From positions 1,240,001-1,304,000 of the forward strand of contig CBDDLH010000016.1 of the NCBI GenBank assembly GCA_965230565.1: DNA of 64,000 bases, written 5' to 3'. This DNA comes from BCD1 sp965230565 (GTDB lineage Bacteria > Bacteroidota > Bacteroidia > Chitinophagales > Saprospiraceae). A program made the position numbers and the translations under genes. The notes below the pieces were generated by a model that saw only the letters and a program-made list of their open reading frames with translations, was not told the DNA's origin and searched no databases. Below, in pieces: positions 36,447-44,184 of the stretch (positions within the stretch are counted from its first letter, which is position 1; each line of letters starts with the position of its first letter).

Positions 36447-37109
36447 ATGAGAACTATTTACTGGCCCTTATTGTTTTTACTCGTCTTTGTTCAGGATATT
36501 AATGCTCAAGAATTTTCAGAAGGGACCTTATGGATTTTGAAAATTTCACCGACTGAAGCTCTTTCTCCAAGAACGCCAACTCTAGGGTTTTCTGTTGAAT
36601 CCAGGGTCAATTCAAAAATAGGACTTGAAATGGATTTTGGTTTTCCTGTAAAAAACCTGATTTTTGATAACTCTGAATTAATAAACCATAGATATTTCAA
36701 AACACGCATAAAAGTTAATTTATATAAAAAAGACAATCGATATTTTGGAATGTATGCCTTTCTCGTACCACAAAAATTTGAAAGGTCAAGTGATTGGTTG
36801 AGAAACTCCATGGGAGTCCATAATTATGATTATGCGCATGGTTTTTACAATAGATTTGGCTTAGCTTTTTTAGTGGGGAAAAGAAGTTATTTAGGTGATA
36901 ATTTTTCCGTGGAGGTAATTTCATCAATTGGCATGCAGATAAAGCAATTGATATTCAAAAATATAACAGGGATTAGAGAAGGAAAAATTCATTATGCTGA
37001 GGATCTTTTTTGGAAATCATACAGAACTACTGGAACAAGATTAGCCCCATATTTTAATTTTGGAATCCGGCTTGGAATTCAACGGTCATTCTGTAACAAA
37101 TCACACTGA
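36447..37109 (+). CDS. Secreted or outer-membrane protein, function unknown
   Basis: 220 residues, beginning 4 bases after the UbiB-like stop, so it is translated from the same mRNA. A signal peptide (1-20, ending INAQ) is followed by alternating hydrophobic and polar strands with aromatic ends (GLEMDFGFPVKNLIF, RTTGTRLAPYFNFGIRLGIQ), as in small outer-membrane beta-barrels. No named family was recognised. Base composition is more AT-rich than its neighbours. Confidence 0.7.
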   Translation: MRTIYWPLLFLLVFVQDINAQEFSEGTLWILKISPTEALSPRTPTLGFSVESRVNSKIGLEMDFGFPVKNLIFDNSELINHRYFKTRIKVNLYKKDNRYFGMYAFLVPQKFERSSDWLRNSMGVHNYDYAHGFYNRFGLAFLVGKRSYLGDNFSVEVISSIGMQIKQLIFKNITGIREGKIHYAEDLFWKSYRTTGTRLAPYFNFGIRLGIQRSFCNKSH

Positions 37110-37118
37110 CAACTAATT

Positions 37119-37160
37119 ATGGAATAATATCGAATAACGATCAACGATTGAAGATTTTGG
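37119..37160. repeat. ATCGAAT-type repeat before recQ
   Basis: A run of TATGGAATAATATCGAATAA then CGATCAACGATTGAAGA, made of GAATATCGAA-like words. Related words appear at 48792-48820 (GCAGAATATCGAATTTCCAA) and, more degenerate, at 43091-43119. It lies directly before a poly-T stretch and the recQ ATG. Confidence 0.4.
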
Positions 37161-37175
37161 ATTTTTTTTTTTCAA

Positions 37176-39080
37176 ATGCAACACCAACCACAAGACATAC
37201 TAAAAAAGTACTGGGGATTTGATGAATTCAGGCCTTTACAGGAAGACATCATCAATTCTGTACTTGAAGGAAGGGACACCCTGGCACTACTGCCTACCGG
37301 TGGAGGCAAATCCATTTGCTTTCAAGTCCCGGGTATGTGTATGGAAGGTACCTGTCTGGTAATTTCGCCACTTATCGCACTGATGAAAGACCAGGTGACC
37401 AATCTTCAAAAAGTCGATATACCTGCCGCGGCCATTTATTCCGGCATGTCCTACAAAGATATTGATATCACCCTTGACAATGCTGCTCACGGACATTTCA
37501 AATTCCTCTACGTTTCTCCTGAAAGATTAAAAACAGAGCTTTTCCAGGAGCGGCTTAAAAGAATGAACATCAACATATTAGCCATTGATGAAGCCCATTG
37601 CATTTCTCAATGGGGTTATGATTTCAGACCCGCCTATCTGGAGATAGAACAAATCCGGGAATTATTACCTGACACGCCTGTCATAGCCCTGACTGCTACG
37701 GCCACCCCTGAGGTCGTCAACGATATCCAGGAAAAACTCCAATTCAAGGTAAATAACCTTTTCGAAAAAAGTTTTGAAAGGAAAAACCTGGCATATGCCG
37801 TACTTCAGGAGGAGGGTAAGGAGGAACAATTGCTCAAAATATTAAGAAGGGTTCCCGGTAGTGCCATTGTGTATGTTCGAAGTCGTCGAAGAACCAAAGA
37901 ACTTGCCTGGGTGCTGGGAAGAAATAAGATCAGCGCTGACTTTTACCATGCCGGAGTACCACCTGATGATAAAGATAAAAAACAACAATCCTGGAAGGAA
38001 GGAAAAACCCGCGTCATGGTGAGTACCAATGCCTTTGGAATGGGTATTGATAAAGCCGATGTCAGATTGGTCATACATATGGATTTACCCGAAAGCCTGG
38101 AAGCCTATTTTCAGGAGGCCGGTCGGGCAGGCAGAGATGGGAAAAAGTCATATGCCGTTTTATTATATAACGAAAATGACAAAAAAAGACTCGAAAAGCA
38201 TTTTGTCAACGCCTTCCCTCCCATTGATGAAGTAAAAAGAGTATATCGGGCTCTGGGTAGTTATTTTCAATTAGCCACCGGATCCGGGGAAGGTCAAAGT
38301 TTTGATTTTGATGTAATCGATTTTTGTAAGAATTTTCAATTAGATCCGCTTAAGACTTTTAATAGCCTCAAGATCCTTGAGCAATCCGGATGGATTGTTT
38401 TAACGGAAACCATCTTTATTCCGTCAACTTTAAAGATCCTGGTTTCTAAAGAAAAGTTATACGACTACCAGATCCGAAACCCTAAAATGGAAATCATTCT
38501 GAAAAGCATACTCCGCTCCTACCAGGGAGCTTTTATGCACTTCATCAGGATCCGGGAAAGACAATTAGCCAAATTCCTTAAAATCCCGGAAGCGAACCTT
38601 ATTAAAGCTTTGTTTTTGCTGGATAAAGAAGGCATTATTCAGTATAAACCACTGAAGGACAAGCCTCAGTTGATGTTCCTGAAAGAAAGAGCCAATGCCG
38701 ACAATCTGGAAATTGACCGGCAATTGTACAATTTCAGGAAAAAACAGCATAAAAAAAGGATGGAAAGCGCTATCCTTTATGCTGAAAAGCCTATTTGCAG
38801 GAGTAAGCAGTTACTGGCGTGGTTTGGACAAAAGGACGCTCCCAAATGTGGCATTTGTGATGTTTGCACCGGAAGAACCAAAGCCGAACTGGACGATGAA
38901 GACTATGAAAGATATCGCCAGAAAATCCAGGTATTGTTAACCAGGGAGCATCTGACCATTGATGAAATTCTGGAGTCATTCAACCCTCGCAGAGAAGCTG
39001 CTGTACTCAAATCCATCGAATACCTGATGGATGAAGGGTTTATGGAGGAGGAAGACGGGAAGTTGAAGTGGAGGTTTTAG
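37176..39080 (+). CDS. recQ: RecQ-family ATP-dependent DNA helicase
   Basis: 634 residues; unwinds DNA 3' to 5' in recombination and repair. Walker A is TGGGKS (41-46), Walker B is the DEAH in LAIDEAHCISQWGYDFRPAY, motif III is TATATPEV and motif VI is QEAGRAGRDG. After the helicase core come a zinc-binding region (CRSKQLLAWFG, then CGICDVC) and a winged-helix-like tail. There is no separate HRDC domain visible. Bacteroidota usually have several RecQ copies; this is one of the shorter type. Confidence 0.95.
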   Translation: MQHQPQDILKKYWGFDEFRPLQEDIINSVLEGRDTLALLPTGGGKSICFQVPGMCMEGTCLVISPLIALMKDQVTNLQKVDIPAAAIYSGMSYKDIDITLDNAAHGHFKFLYVSPERLKTELFQERLKRMNINILAIDEAHCISQWGYDFRPAYLEIEQIRELLPDTPVIALTATATPEVVNDIQEKLQFKVNNLFEKSFERKNLAYAVLQEEGKEEQLLKILRRVPGSAIVYVRSRRRTKELAWVLGRNKISADFYHAGVPPDDKDKKQQSWKEGKTRVMVSTNAFGMGIDKADVRLVIHMDLPESLEAYFQEAGRAGRDGKKSYAVLLYNENDKKRLEKHFVNAFPPIDEVKRVYRALGSYFQLATGSGEGQSFDFDVIDFCKNFQLDPLKTFNSLKILEQSGWIVLTETIFIPSTLKILVSKEKLYDYQIRNPKMEIILKSILRSYQGAFMHFIRIRERQLAKFLKIPEANLIKALFLLDKEGIIQYKPLKDKPQLMFLKERANADNLEIDRQLYNFRKKQHKKRMESAILYAEKPICRSKQLLAWFGQKDAPKCGICDVCTGRTKAELDDEDYERYRQKIQVLLTREHLTIDEILESFNPRREAAVLKSIEYLMDEGFMEEEDGKLKWRF

Positions 39081-39160
39081 CATTTAAGGAAGGGTTTTTC
39101 TTAAATAAACATTCTGGAAAATTTTCACTGAATATGGTAATTAAGAAAACGGAACAATTC

Positions 39161-39203
39161 CATTGCGAACCTTGCGCCTTCCCTGCGCACCTTGCGGTTA
39201 AAT
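39161..39203. repeat. CGCAAGG-family half element after recQ
   Basis: CATTGCGAACCTTGCGCCTT then CCCTGCGCACCTTGCGGTTAAAT: the same TTGCG words as the right half of the element at 2400-2490, including the TTGCGGTTAAA end. Only one arm is present, so it looks like a half element. It sits 81 bases past the recQ stop. Confidence 0.5.
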
Positions 39204-39306
39204 CCAGAATTTCCCCTTTAGACATTTTACTGTGGGATAGTTATATTTGCTGTTCATTCCGAGTTATCAAATCGTTTAATTTTTAATCTACAATTCTAAA
39301 TTTACC

Positions 39307-39672
39307 ATGATTAAAATTTCAAAATTCATTCTAATCACTGCAATCACTATTATTTTAGCCGCCTGCGCCAATGAAAATCACAACAAACTCATCGGTAACT
39401 GGCAGGGATTCTCCTGGGTCATAGAAGGAAGCGAATCAGGAAATGACGCCAGCGCAGTAAACTTTACCTTTTCAGAGGACAGCCAATATACAGGCAGCTG
39501 GGGAAGCAAAAATGAGACGGGCACTTTCCGGATGGATGGTGACAAACTGTACACCACTGAAGATGGGAAACTGGAGAAAATGGTCAAAGTAGAATACATG
39601 GGCATGGACACCGTTATTTTCCATATGAATCGTATGGGTACTGAGGAGCATCTATTCCTTGTTCGTAAGTAA
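39307..39672 (+). CDS. Small lipocalin-like lipoprotein
   Basis: 121 residues. The lipoprotein signal ends ILAAC-ANE with the lipid-bearing cysteine at 20. The mature part has the strand order of small lipocalin-like proteins (KLIGNWQGFSWV at the start, FSEDSQYTGSWG, GTFRMDGDKLY, VEYMGMDTVIFHM). The GxW motif is readable as GNWQG. Likely in the outer or inner membrane periplasmic face, ligand unknown. The TetM/EF-G-like gene starts 45 bases later on the same strand. Confidence 0.75.
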   Translation: MIKISKFILITAITIILAACANENHNKLIGNWQGFSWVIEGSESGNDASAVNFTFSEDSQYTGSWGSKNETGTFRMDGDKLYTTEDGKLEKMVKVEYMGMDTVIFHMNRMGTEEHLFLVRK

Positions 39673-39717
39673 AAATTGCCGATCCTCACCCATTCAAATG
39701 ATGGAACAGGAAGATAC

Positions 39718-41706
39718 ATGAGACCAATTTTCAATATCGGCATCCTCGCCCATGTGGATGCCGGTAAAACGACCATTACTGAGAACCTTTTGTTCCTGGG
39801 AGGAGCCACTCGTTCCCTGGGAAGTGTGGATAAGGGTTCAGCCATTACCGACAGTTTATCCATAGAACAGGAACGTGGAATTTCTGTAAGGGCAGCAACC
39901 GTATCCTTTCCCTGGAAGGATGGTCAGATCAATTTGATCGACACACCCGGACACGCCGATTTCTCTGCCGAAGTGGAAAGAGTTTTGAATGTTCTTGATG
40001 GAGCTATTTTGGTAGTTTCAGCCGTTGAAGGAATTCAGGCTCATACCTTTGCCCTGTGGGAAGCATTAAAAGAACTGAAAATTCCTACCCTTATTTTTGT
40101 CAATAAAATCGATCGCGCAGGCGCTGATTACGAAAACGTCCTGGCAGATTTGCAAAAGGAATTAAATTGTTCTCCAGTCCCTGTTATGCTTCCGGTTAAT
40201 GAAGGTACAAATGAAGCTAATATATATGAAGCACTCCAAACCGACTTCTTTGCCCAAGACTCCTTACTCAGAACCCTTGCGCTGGAAAATCTGGCAGAAT
40301 TTGATGAAGCCATTATGGAAAAGTACCTCGAGGATCAGGAGTTGACTATTGGCGAAATCAAATCTGCTATCAAGGTTCACCTCTCTCCCGAAAAAATCGT
40401 TCCTGTTTTTTGTGGGATTGCCAAAAACGGGATTGGTATGGAGGAGTTATTAAATGGCGTGACAAGCTTTCTACCTCCTGCCTCCGTAAATAAACTAGCC
40501 ACTCTTTCAGCTTTGGTTTTTAAAATTGAACACCATAAAACTGACGGCAGGCTTGCCCACGTTCGGGTTTTCGAAGGTGTCCTCAACAGTAAAGATTCGA
40601 TTTATTTACCTTCTTTAGAAAAGGAAAGCAAAATTGGGCTTGCGCAAAAATTCTTCACCAGCAAACCGGAAATAACTGGTAAAATTGAAGCAGGAGATAT
40701 TGGCGTAATAAGCGGTTTACCAGACATCAATGCCGGAGATATTCTCGGAAGCGGAAAAGGAGTTAAAAAGCAACACAGGTTGCATATTCCGGTATTGACC
40801 ACTTTGGTGAAACCCGAACTTGAAAAAGATTATGCCAGCCTCGCCAAGGCCCTTCAAATCATCAATAGTGAAGACCCTTCGCTGGATTTCAAATGGTACA
40901 AAGAAGAAAAAGAACTACATTTGAAAATGATGGGGCCCATGCAAATTGAAATAATAACCGCGCTTTTGCAGGAACGCTTTGGTATCCCTGCTACTTTTGA
41001 AGATCCAACGGTAATCTATAAAGAAACACCGGCCTCTAAGGCAGAAGGCTTTGTAAGATACTGGATGCCCAAACCCTGTTGGGCCATCATGAAGTTTTTG
41101 ATCGAACCTGGACCTCCCGGGTCTGGCGTAGTTTATGAATCAAAAGTCCGAACAAGTGATATTCATCAAAAATATCAAAACGAAGTAGAGCGTACCATTC
41201 CCAAGTCATTGGAACAAGGTATCAGGGGCTGGGAAGTAACTGACATAAAAATCACCTTGACAGAGGGGCAAGATCATGAGCTCCACTCCCGGCCAGGCGA
41301 CTTTGTGCTGGCCACTCCGATGGGCATCATGAGAGGACTGAATGAGGCCGGTACCAACCTGCTTGAACCTATCCTCCATTTCGAAATAAAAGCTCCGGAA
41401 GAATCTCTGGGAAATATCACCAGCGATTTGACAAAAATGCGGGCAACTTTCGGAACCCCTGAATTTGAAGCCGGCAAATTTATTCTCAAAGGAACTGTAC
41501 CCGTCGCCACCTCCATGAATTACAGTATTCAATTCAATTCCTCAACAGGTGGAAAAGGAAGACTGGTCTTTCATTTTGCCGGATATGCAGCTTGTCCGGA
41601 AGGAGTAGGCCAGGTCAGAGAATTTAAAGGGGTGAACCCCATGAATGAAAGTCAGTGGATTCTGCATCGAAGAGGTGCCTATAAGGCTGAAGAAAGAAAG
41701 ATGTAA
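39718..41706 (+). CDS. TetM-family ribosome-associated GTPase (EF-G-like)
   Basis: 662 residues from the ATG at 39718. G motifs: AHVDAGKTT (G1), DTPGHADF (G3) and FVNKIDRAG (G4), then EF-G domains II to V. The C-terminal half follows TetM rather than EF-G (YWMPKPCWAIMKFLIEPGPP, GWEVTDIKITL, RPGDFVLATPMGIMRGL, AGTNLLEPIL). Tet(M) and relatives remove tetracycline from the ribosome. The domain IV tip reads DHELHS, not the YSPVS-like loop of TetM, so drug protection is uncertain and a housekeeping or stress role is equally possible. Confidence 0.85.
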   Translation: MRPIFNIGILAHVDAGKTTITENLLFLGGATRSLGSVDKGSAITDSLSIEQERGISVRAATVSFPWKDGQINLIDTPGHADFSAEVERVLNVLDGAILVVSAVEGIQAHTFALWEALKELKIPTLIFVNKIDRAGADYENVLADLQKELNCSPVPVMLPVNEGTNEANIYEALQTDFFAQDSLLRTLALENLAEFDEAIMEKYLEDQELTIGEIKSAIKVHLSPEKIVPVFCGIAKNGIGMEELLNGVTSFLPPASVNKLATLSALVFKIEHHKTDGRLAHVRVFEGVLNSKDSIYLPSLEKESKIGLAQKFFTSKPEITGKIEAGDIGVISGLPDINAGDILGSGKGVKKQHRLHIPVLTTLVKPELEKDYASLAKALQIINSEDPSLDFKWYKEEKELHLKMMGPMQIEIITALLQERFGIPATFEDPTVIYKETPASKAEGFVRYWMPKPCWAIMKFLIEPGPPGSGVVYESKVRTSDIHQKYQNEVERTIPKSLEQGIRGWEVTDIKITLTEGQDHELHSRPGDFVLATPMGIMRGLNEAGTNLLEPILHFEIKAPEESLGNITSDLTKMRATFGTPEFEAGKFILKGTVPVATSMNYSIQFNSSTGGKGRLVFHFAGYAACPEGVGQVREFKGVNPMNESQWILHRRGAYKAEERKM

Positions 41707-41861
41707 CACTCCCCTACGCGGACCTTTTTTCTAAAAAAATGATAATTCAAATTAGATTCCCTTTTGTAGAAACATGGAAAAATGTCGCATTTCTTTGAAG
41801 ATTGGCATTTTGTTTTTACATTTGTTATTTAAAATCATTCTAAATAAGAGATTGGATTCAA

Positions 41862-42023
41862 ATGCCTATCCACAATCTGAATAAAACCAACGGCCGTCCA
41901 AAGGCTTCAGGCACCTTCAGCTTCTTTGAACTTCCTGTGGTGGAAGAAAAGAAAAAGAAGAAGTGTTGTAAAAAATTCAAAAAGGGCAAACGCTGCAAGA
42001 AATGCCCTAAAAAAGGTTTATAG
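41862..42023 (+). CDS. 53-residue lysine/cysteine-rich mini-protein
   Basis: An open frame ATG (41862) to TAG (42021-42023) too short for many gene callers. Residues 1-29 contain SGTFSFFELPVVEE; residues 30-51 hold 13 lysines, one arginine and four cysteines (KKKKKCCKKFKKGKRC, then KKCP). The clustered CC...C-x2-C pattern could bind zinc or iron, and the charge would favour nucleic acid or ribosome binding. I recall similar small Lys/Cys tails in other Bacteroidota, without known role. It lies between the TetM-like GTPase and a secreted protein. Coding status rests on composition and frame only. Confidence 0.55.
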   Translation: MPIHNLNKTNGRPKASGTFSFFELPVVEEKKKKKCCKKFKKGKRCKKCPKKGL

Positions 42024-42124
42024 TATTTATCTCTTCTGCGACATTTTCAGGCTAAACTTTAAGGTATTCTTCTTGTTAAAAAAGTGATGGCAACTTCTCT
42101 TTGAAAACATTCAAATCACTACAC

Positions 42125-43048
42125 ATGAAAAAAATACTGCTATTCGGTTTGTCTCTTGTAAGCATAATCGTCTTTTTAGCATATTCAACAATTCCATCCA
42201 AAACTTCTGAAGAAACGGGAAAAGAAAATGCAGAAGCGTTATCCGAAGAGTTCAACAGGTACTGGTATTCCGGAGAGGCTGAAGTATCATCTTTCCAATT
42301 AGAACAAGCCCGTTATGGAGAAATCCATTCCGGCAAGGCCGTACTGGTTTTCGTAACAGAACCATTCTCCAAAACCAAACAGGTAAAAGCAGATAATCCG
42401 CAAAAGGGAGATATTTCGGTCATGAAATTGAATTCCACCAAAAAGTTCAACACCGGAATTTATCCCTATTCCATGATGACCTCTACATTTGTCCCGGTTA
42501 AAGGAAAAAATAACCAGGCACTTAAGGTAACTACCACTTCCCAGGAATGGTGCGGGCATACCTTTACTCAATTGAATAATCGAAAAGGGAAATTCCAAAT
42601 TGAATCACGTTCCTATTTTGAAAGTGAAGGCGACCAGGACCTTACTTTGGAAAACACCATAATTGAAGATGAACTCTGGACGAAAATCCGCCTCAACCCG
42701 GAAGCATTACCTGTTGGTGAACATTTGGTACTTCCTTCATTTTTCTACCTGAGGCTTAAACATAAAACCATTAAAGCCTATACCGCCAATATTCAAAAAC
42801 AGCCTGTTGCAAACAACCGGATCTCCTACAAAATAAATTACCCGGACCTCAACAGGGAGTTAAAAATTGTGTTCAGCGATAAATTTCCGTATGAAATCCT
42901 GGAATGGGAAGAGACCTATGGAAGCGGATGGGGTTCGAATGCGAAAAAATTGACCACAAAAGCTACCAGAATTAAAACCATCAAAACAGATTACTGGACC
43001 AAAAACAGCAACACTGATTTGCCTTTACGGAAGGAATTGGGGCTTTAA
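42125..43048 (+). CDS. Exported protein often labelled septum-formation inhibitor Maf-like
   Basis: 307 residues from the ATG at 42125 (MKKILLFGLSLVSII), an N-terminal signal or anchor. The mature part is beta-rich with conserved EEFNRYWYSGEAEVSSF, YSMMTSTFVP, SQEWCGHTFTQ and WEETYGSGWG. Homologs in Bacteroidota are sometimes named Maf in databases, but no nucleotide pyrophosphatase motif of true Maf is present. Probably periplasmic; function unknown. Confidence 0.75.
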   Translation: MKKILLFGLSLVSIIVFLAYSTIPSKTSEETGKENAEALSEEFNRYWYSGEAEVSSFQLEQARYGEIHSGKAVLVFVTEPFSKTKQVKADNPQKGDISVMKLNSTKKFNTGIYPYSMMTSTFVPVKGKNNQALKVTTTSQEWCGHTFTQLNNRKGKFQIESRSYFESEGDQDLTLENTIIEDELWTKIRLNPEALPVGEHLVLPSFFYLRLKHKTIKAYTANIQKQPVANNRISYKINYPDLNRELKIVFSDKFPYEILEWEETYGSGWGSNAKKLTTKATRIKTIKTDYWTKNSNTDLPLRKELGL

Positions 43049-43090
43049 CAAAACAGTAGAACCGCAGAACCTGCCTTACTGGGACAGCAG

Positions 43091-43119
43091 GCAAAGTATC
43101 TAATTTCCGATGTAGAAAT
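43091..43119. repeat. Degenerate ATCGAAT-type repeat between convergent genes
   Basis: GCAAAGTATCTAATTTCCGA then TGTAGAAAT matches the repeat at 48792-48820 (GCAGAATATCGAATTTCCAA then TGTAGAATT) at 23 of the first 27 positions. The gap also has a weak CCTGC/GCAGG inverted pair just upstream. Confidence 0.5.
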
Positions 43120-43141
43120 AAATAGAAAAAACCATACCACA

Positions 43142-44029
43142 TCAGTCTCCACGGGTCAAATACAATCCGTATAAGATCAACCCTGCGCTAATGAAATGAA
43201 AAACGGTTACTGCCTCTCCATCCATGAAACCCCACCCCATGGCAAACAATGGAATTACATAAGCTACTGAAGAAGCAAAAACAGGACTGGTCCAGTGGAC
43301 TAACTGGAAAAAAAGTAATGAAGCTAAAACCGTACCGGCTAACGCCAAAAGGGCAATGTAGAAAAATGCTGTATACCCTTGTTCGTGATGGGTCAGCACC
43401 TCGACAAAATCCGTACTAAAAAGATAAATCATCGCAGGAAATCCGACAATCACGAAGGAAATGGCGCTGATGGTCAGAGAGCTCATATTACTTAAATGAG
43501 TTCCTACAGTATTAACGCTAATCGCATAACATATTGTCGCCAATACCGCCAATAAAGCATACCAGATATTACTTCCCTGGAATCCGCCTTCGTTTCCGGC
43601 CAGTATCAATATAGTAGCTCCTGCCAGACCAATGAATACCCCCAATAATTTAACCATCCGGAATTTTCGCCCGAAAAACAGCAGACCAAGCAATAAGGTA
43701 AACAAAGGGGTCAGAGAGTTCAATACTCCTGTAACTGAAGAACTTATGTTCATTTGAGCCAAAGGGAACAGGAAAGCCGGAATTGCGCTTCCACACAACC
43801 CTACTACAACCAATGGTTTCCACTTTGACCAGTCGACCCGCCGCATCTGAATCAAAAAAAAGGGTAAAAAAGCAAGAGCGGATATGCTTAAGCGCATGGC
43901 TCCAACCTGCTGGGGGTCATAAACCTCAATCCCTCTTTTGATCAAAATAAAGGAGCTGCCCCAAACCAGACCAAGCAGACCAAGAGAGAGCCATTGCCTT
44001 GCACCTTTAAACTGGGAGTTTTTTGTCAT
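43142..44029 (-). CDS. EamA/DMT-family transporter
   Basis: 295 residues from the ATG at 44029 (a TTG at 44041 is in frame). About ten membrane helices in two EamA repeats: LGLVWGSSFILIKRG in the first, and VLASLLFFQLVHWTSPVFASSVAYVIPLFA near the end of the second. Drug/metabolite exporters of this type extrude amino acids or small metabolites; the substrate is unknown. Single gene, between two plus-strand genes. Confidence 0.9.
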   Translation of the reverse strand: MTKNSQFKGARQWLSLGLLGLVWGSSFILIKRGIEVYDPQQVGAMRLSISALAFLPFFLIQMRRVDWSKWKPLVVVGLCGSAIPAFLFPLAQMNISSSVTGVLNSLTPLFTLLLGLLFFGRKFRMVKLLGVFIGLAGATILILAGNEGGFQGSNIWYALLAVLATICYAISVNTVGTHLSNMSSLTISAISFVIVGFPAMIYLFSTDFVEVLTHHEQGYTAFFYIALLALAGTVLASLLFFQLVHWTSPVFASSVAYVIPLFAMGWGFMDGEAVTVFHFISAGLILYGLYLTRGD

Positions 44030-44184
44030 GCGCCTATCCAATTATGTAGTTTTTAGCGTAGCGAAGGTAATTAAAATGATCGTTTTTTCATCCCTGAGAT
44101 TTTATTTGTACTTTCATCTTAATGAAAAATTTTGATAGCATCAGGATTTTTCCCAATCTTACCTTAATAGCAAAAAATTTAGTT

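Noticed and set aside
39718..41706. Calling the GTPase a proven tetracycline resistance gene
   Set aside because: The domain IV loop differs from that of characterised resistance proteins and there is no mobile context.
42125..43048. Naming the secreted protein Maf nucleotide pyrophosphatase
   Set aside because: No Maf motif is visible and it has a signal peptide; the label seems to be an inherited database name.
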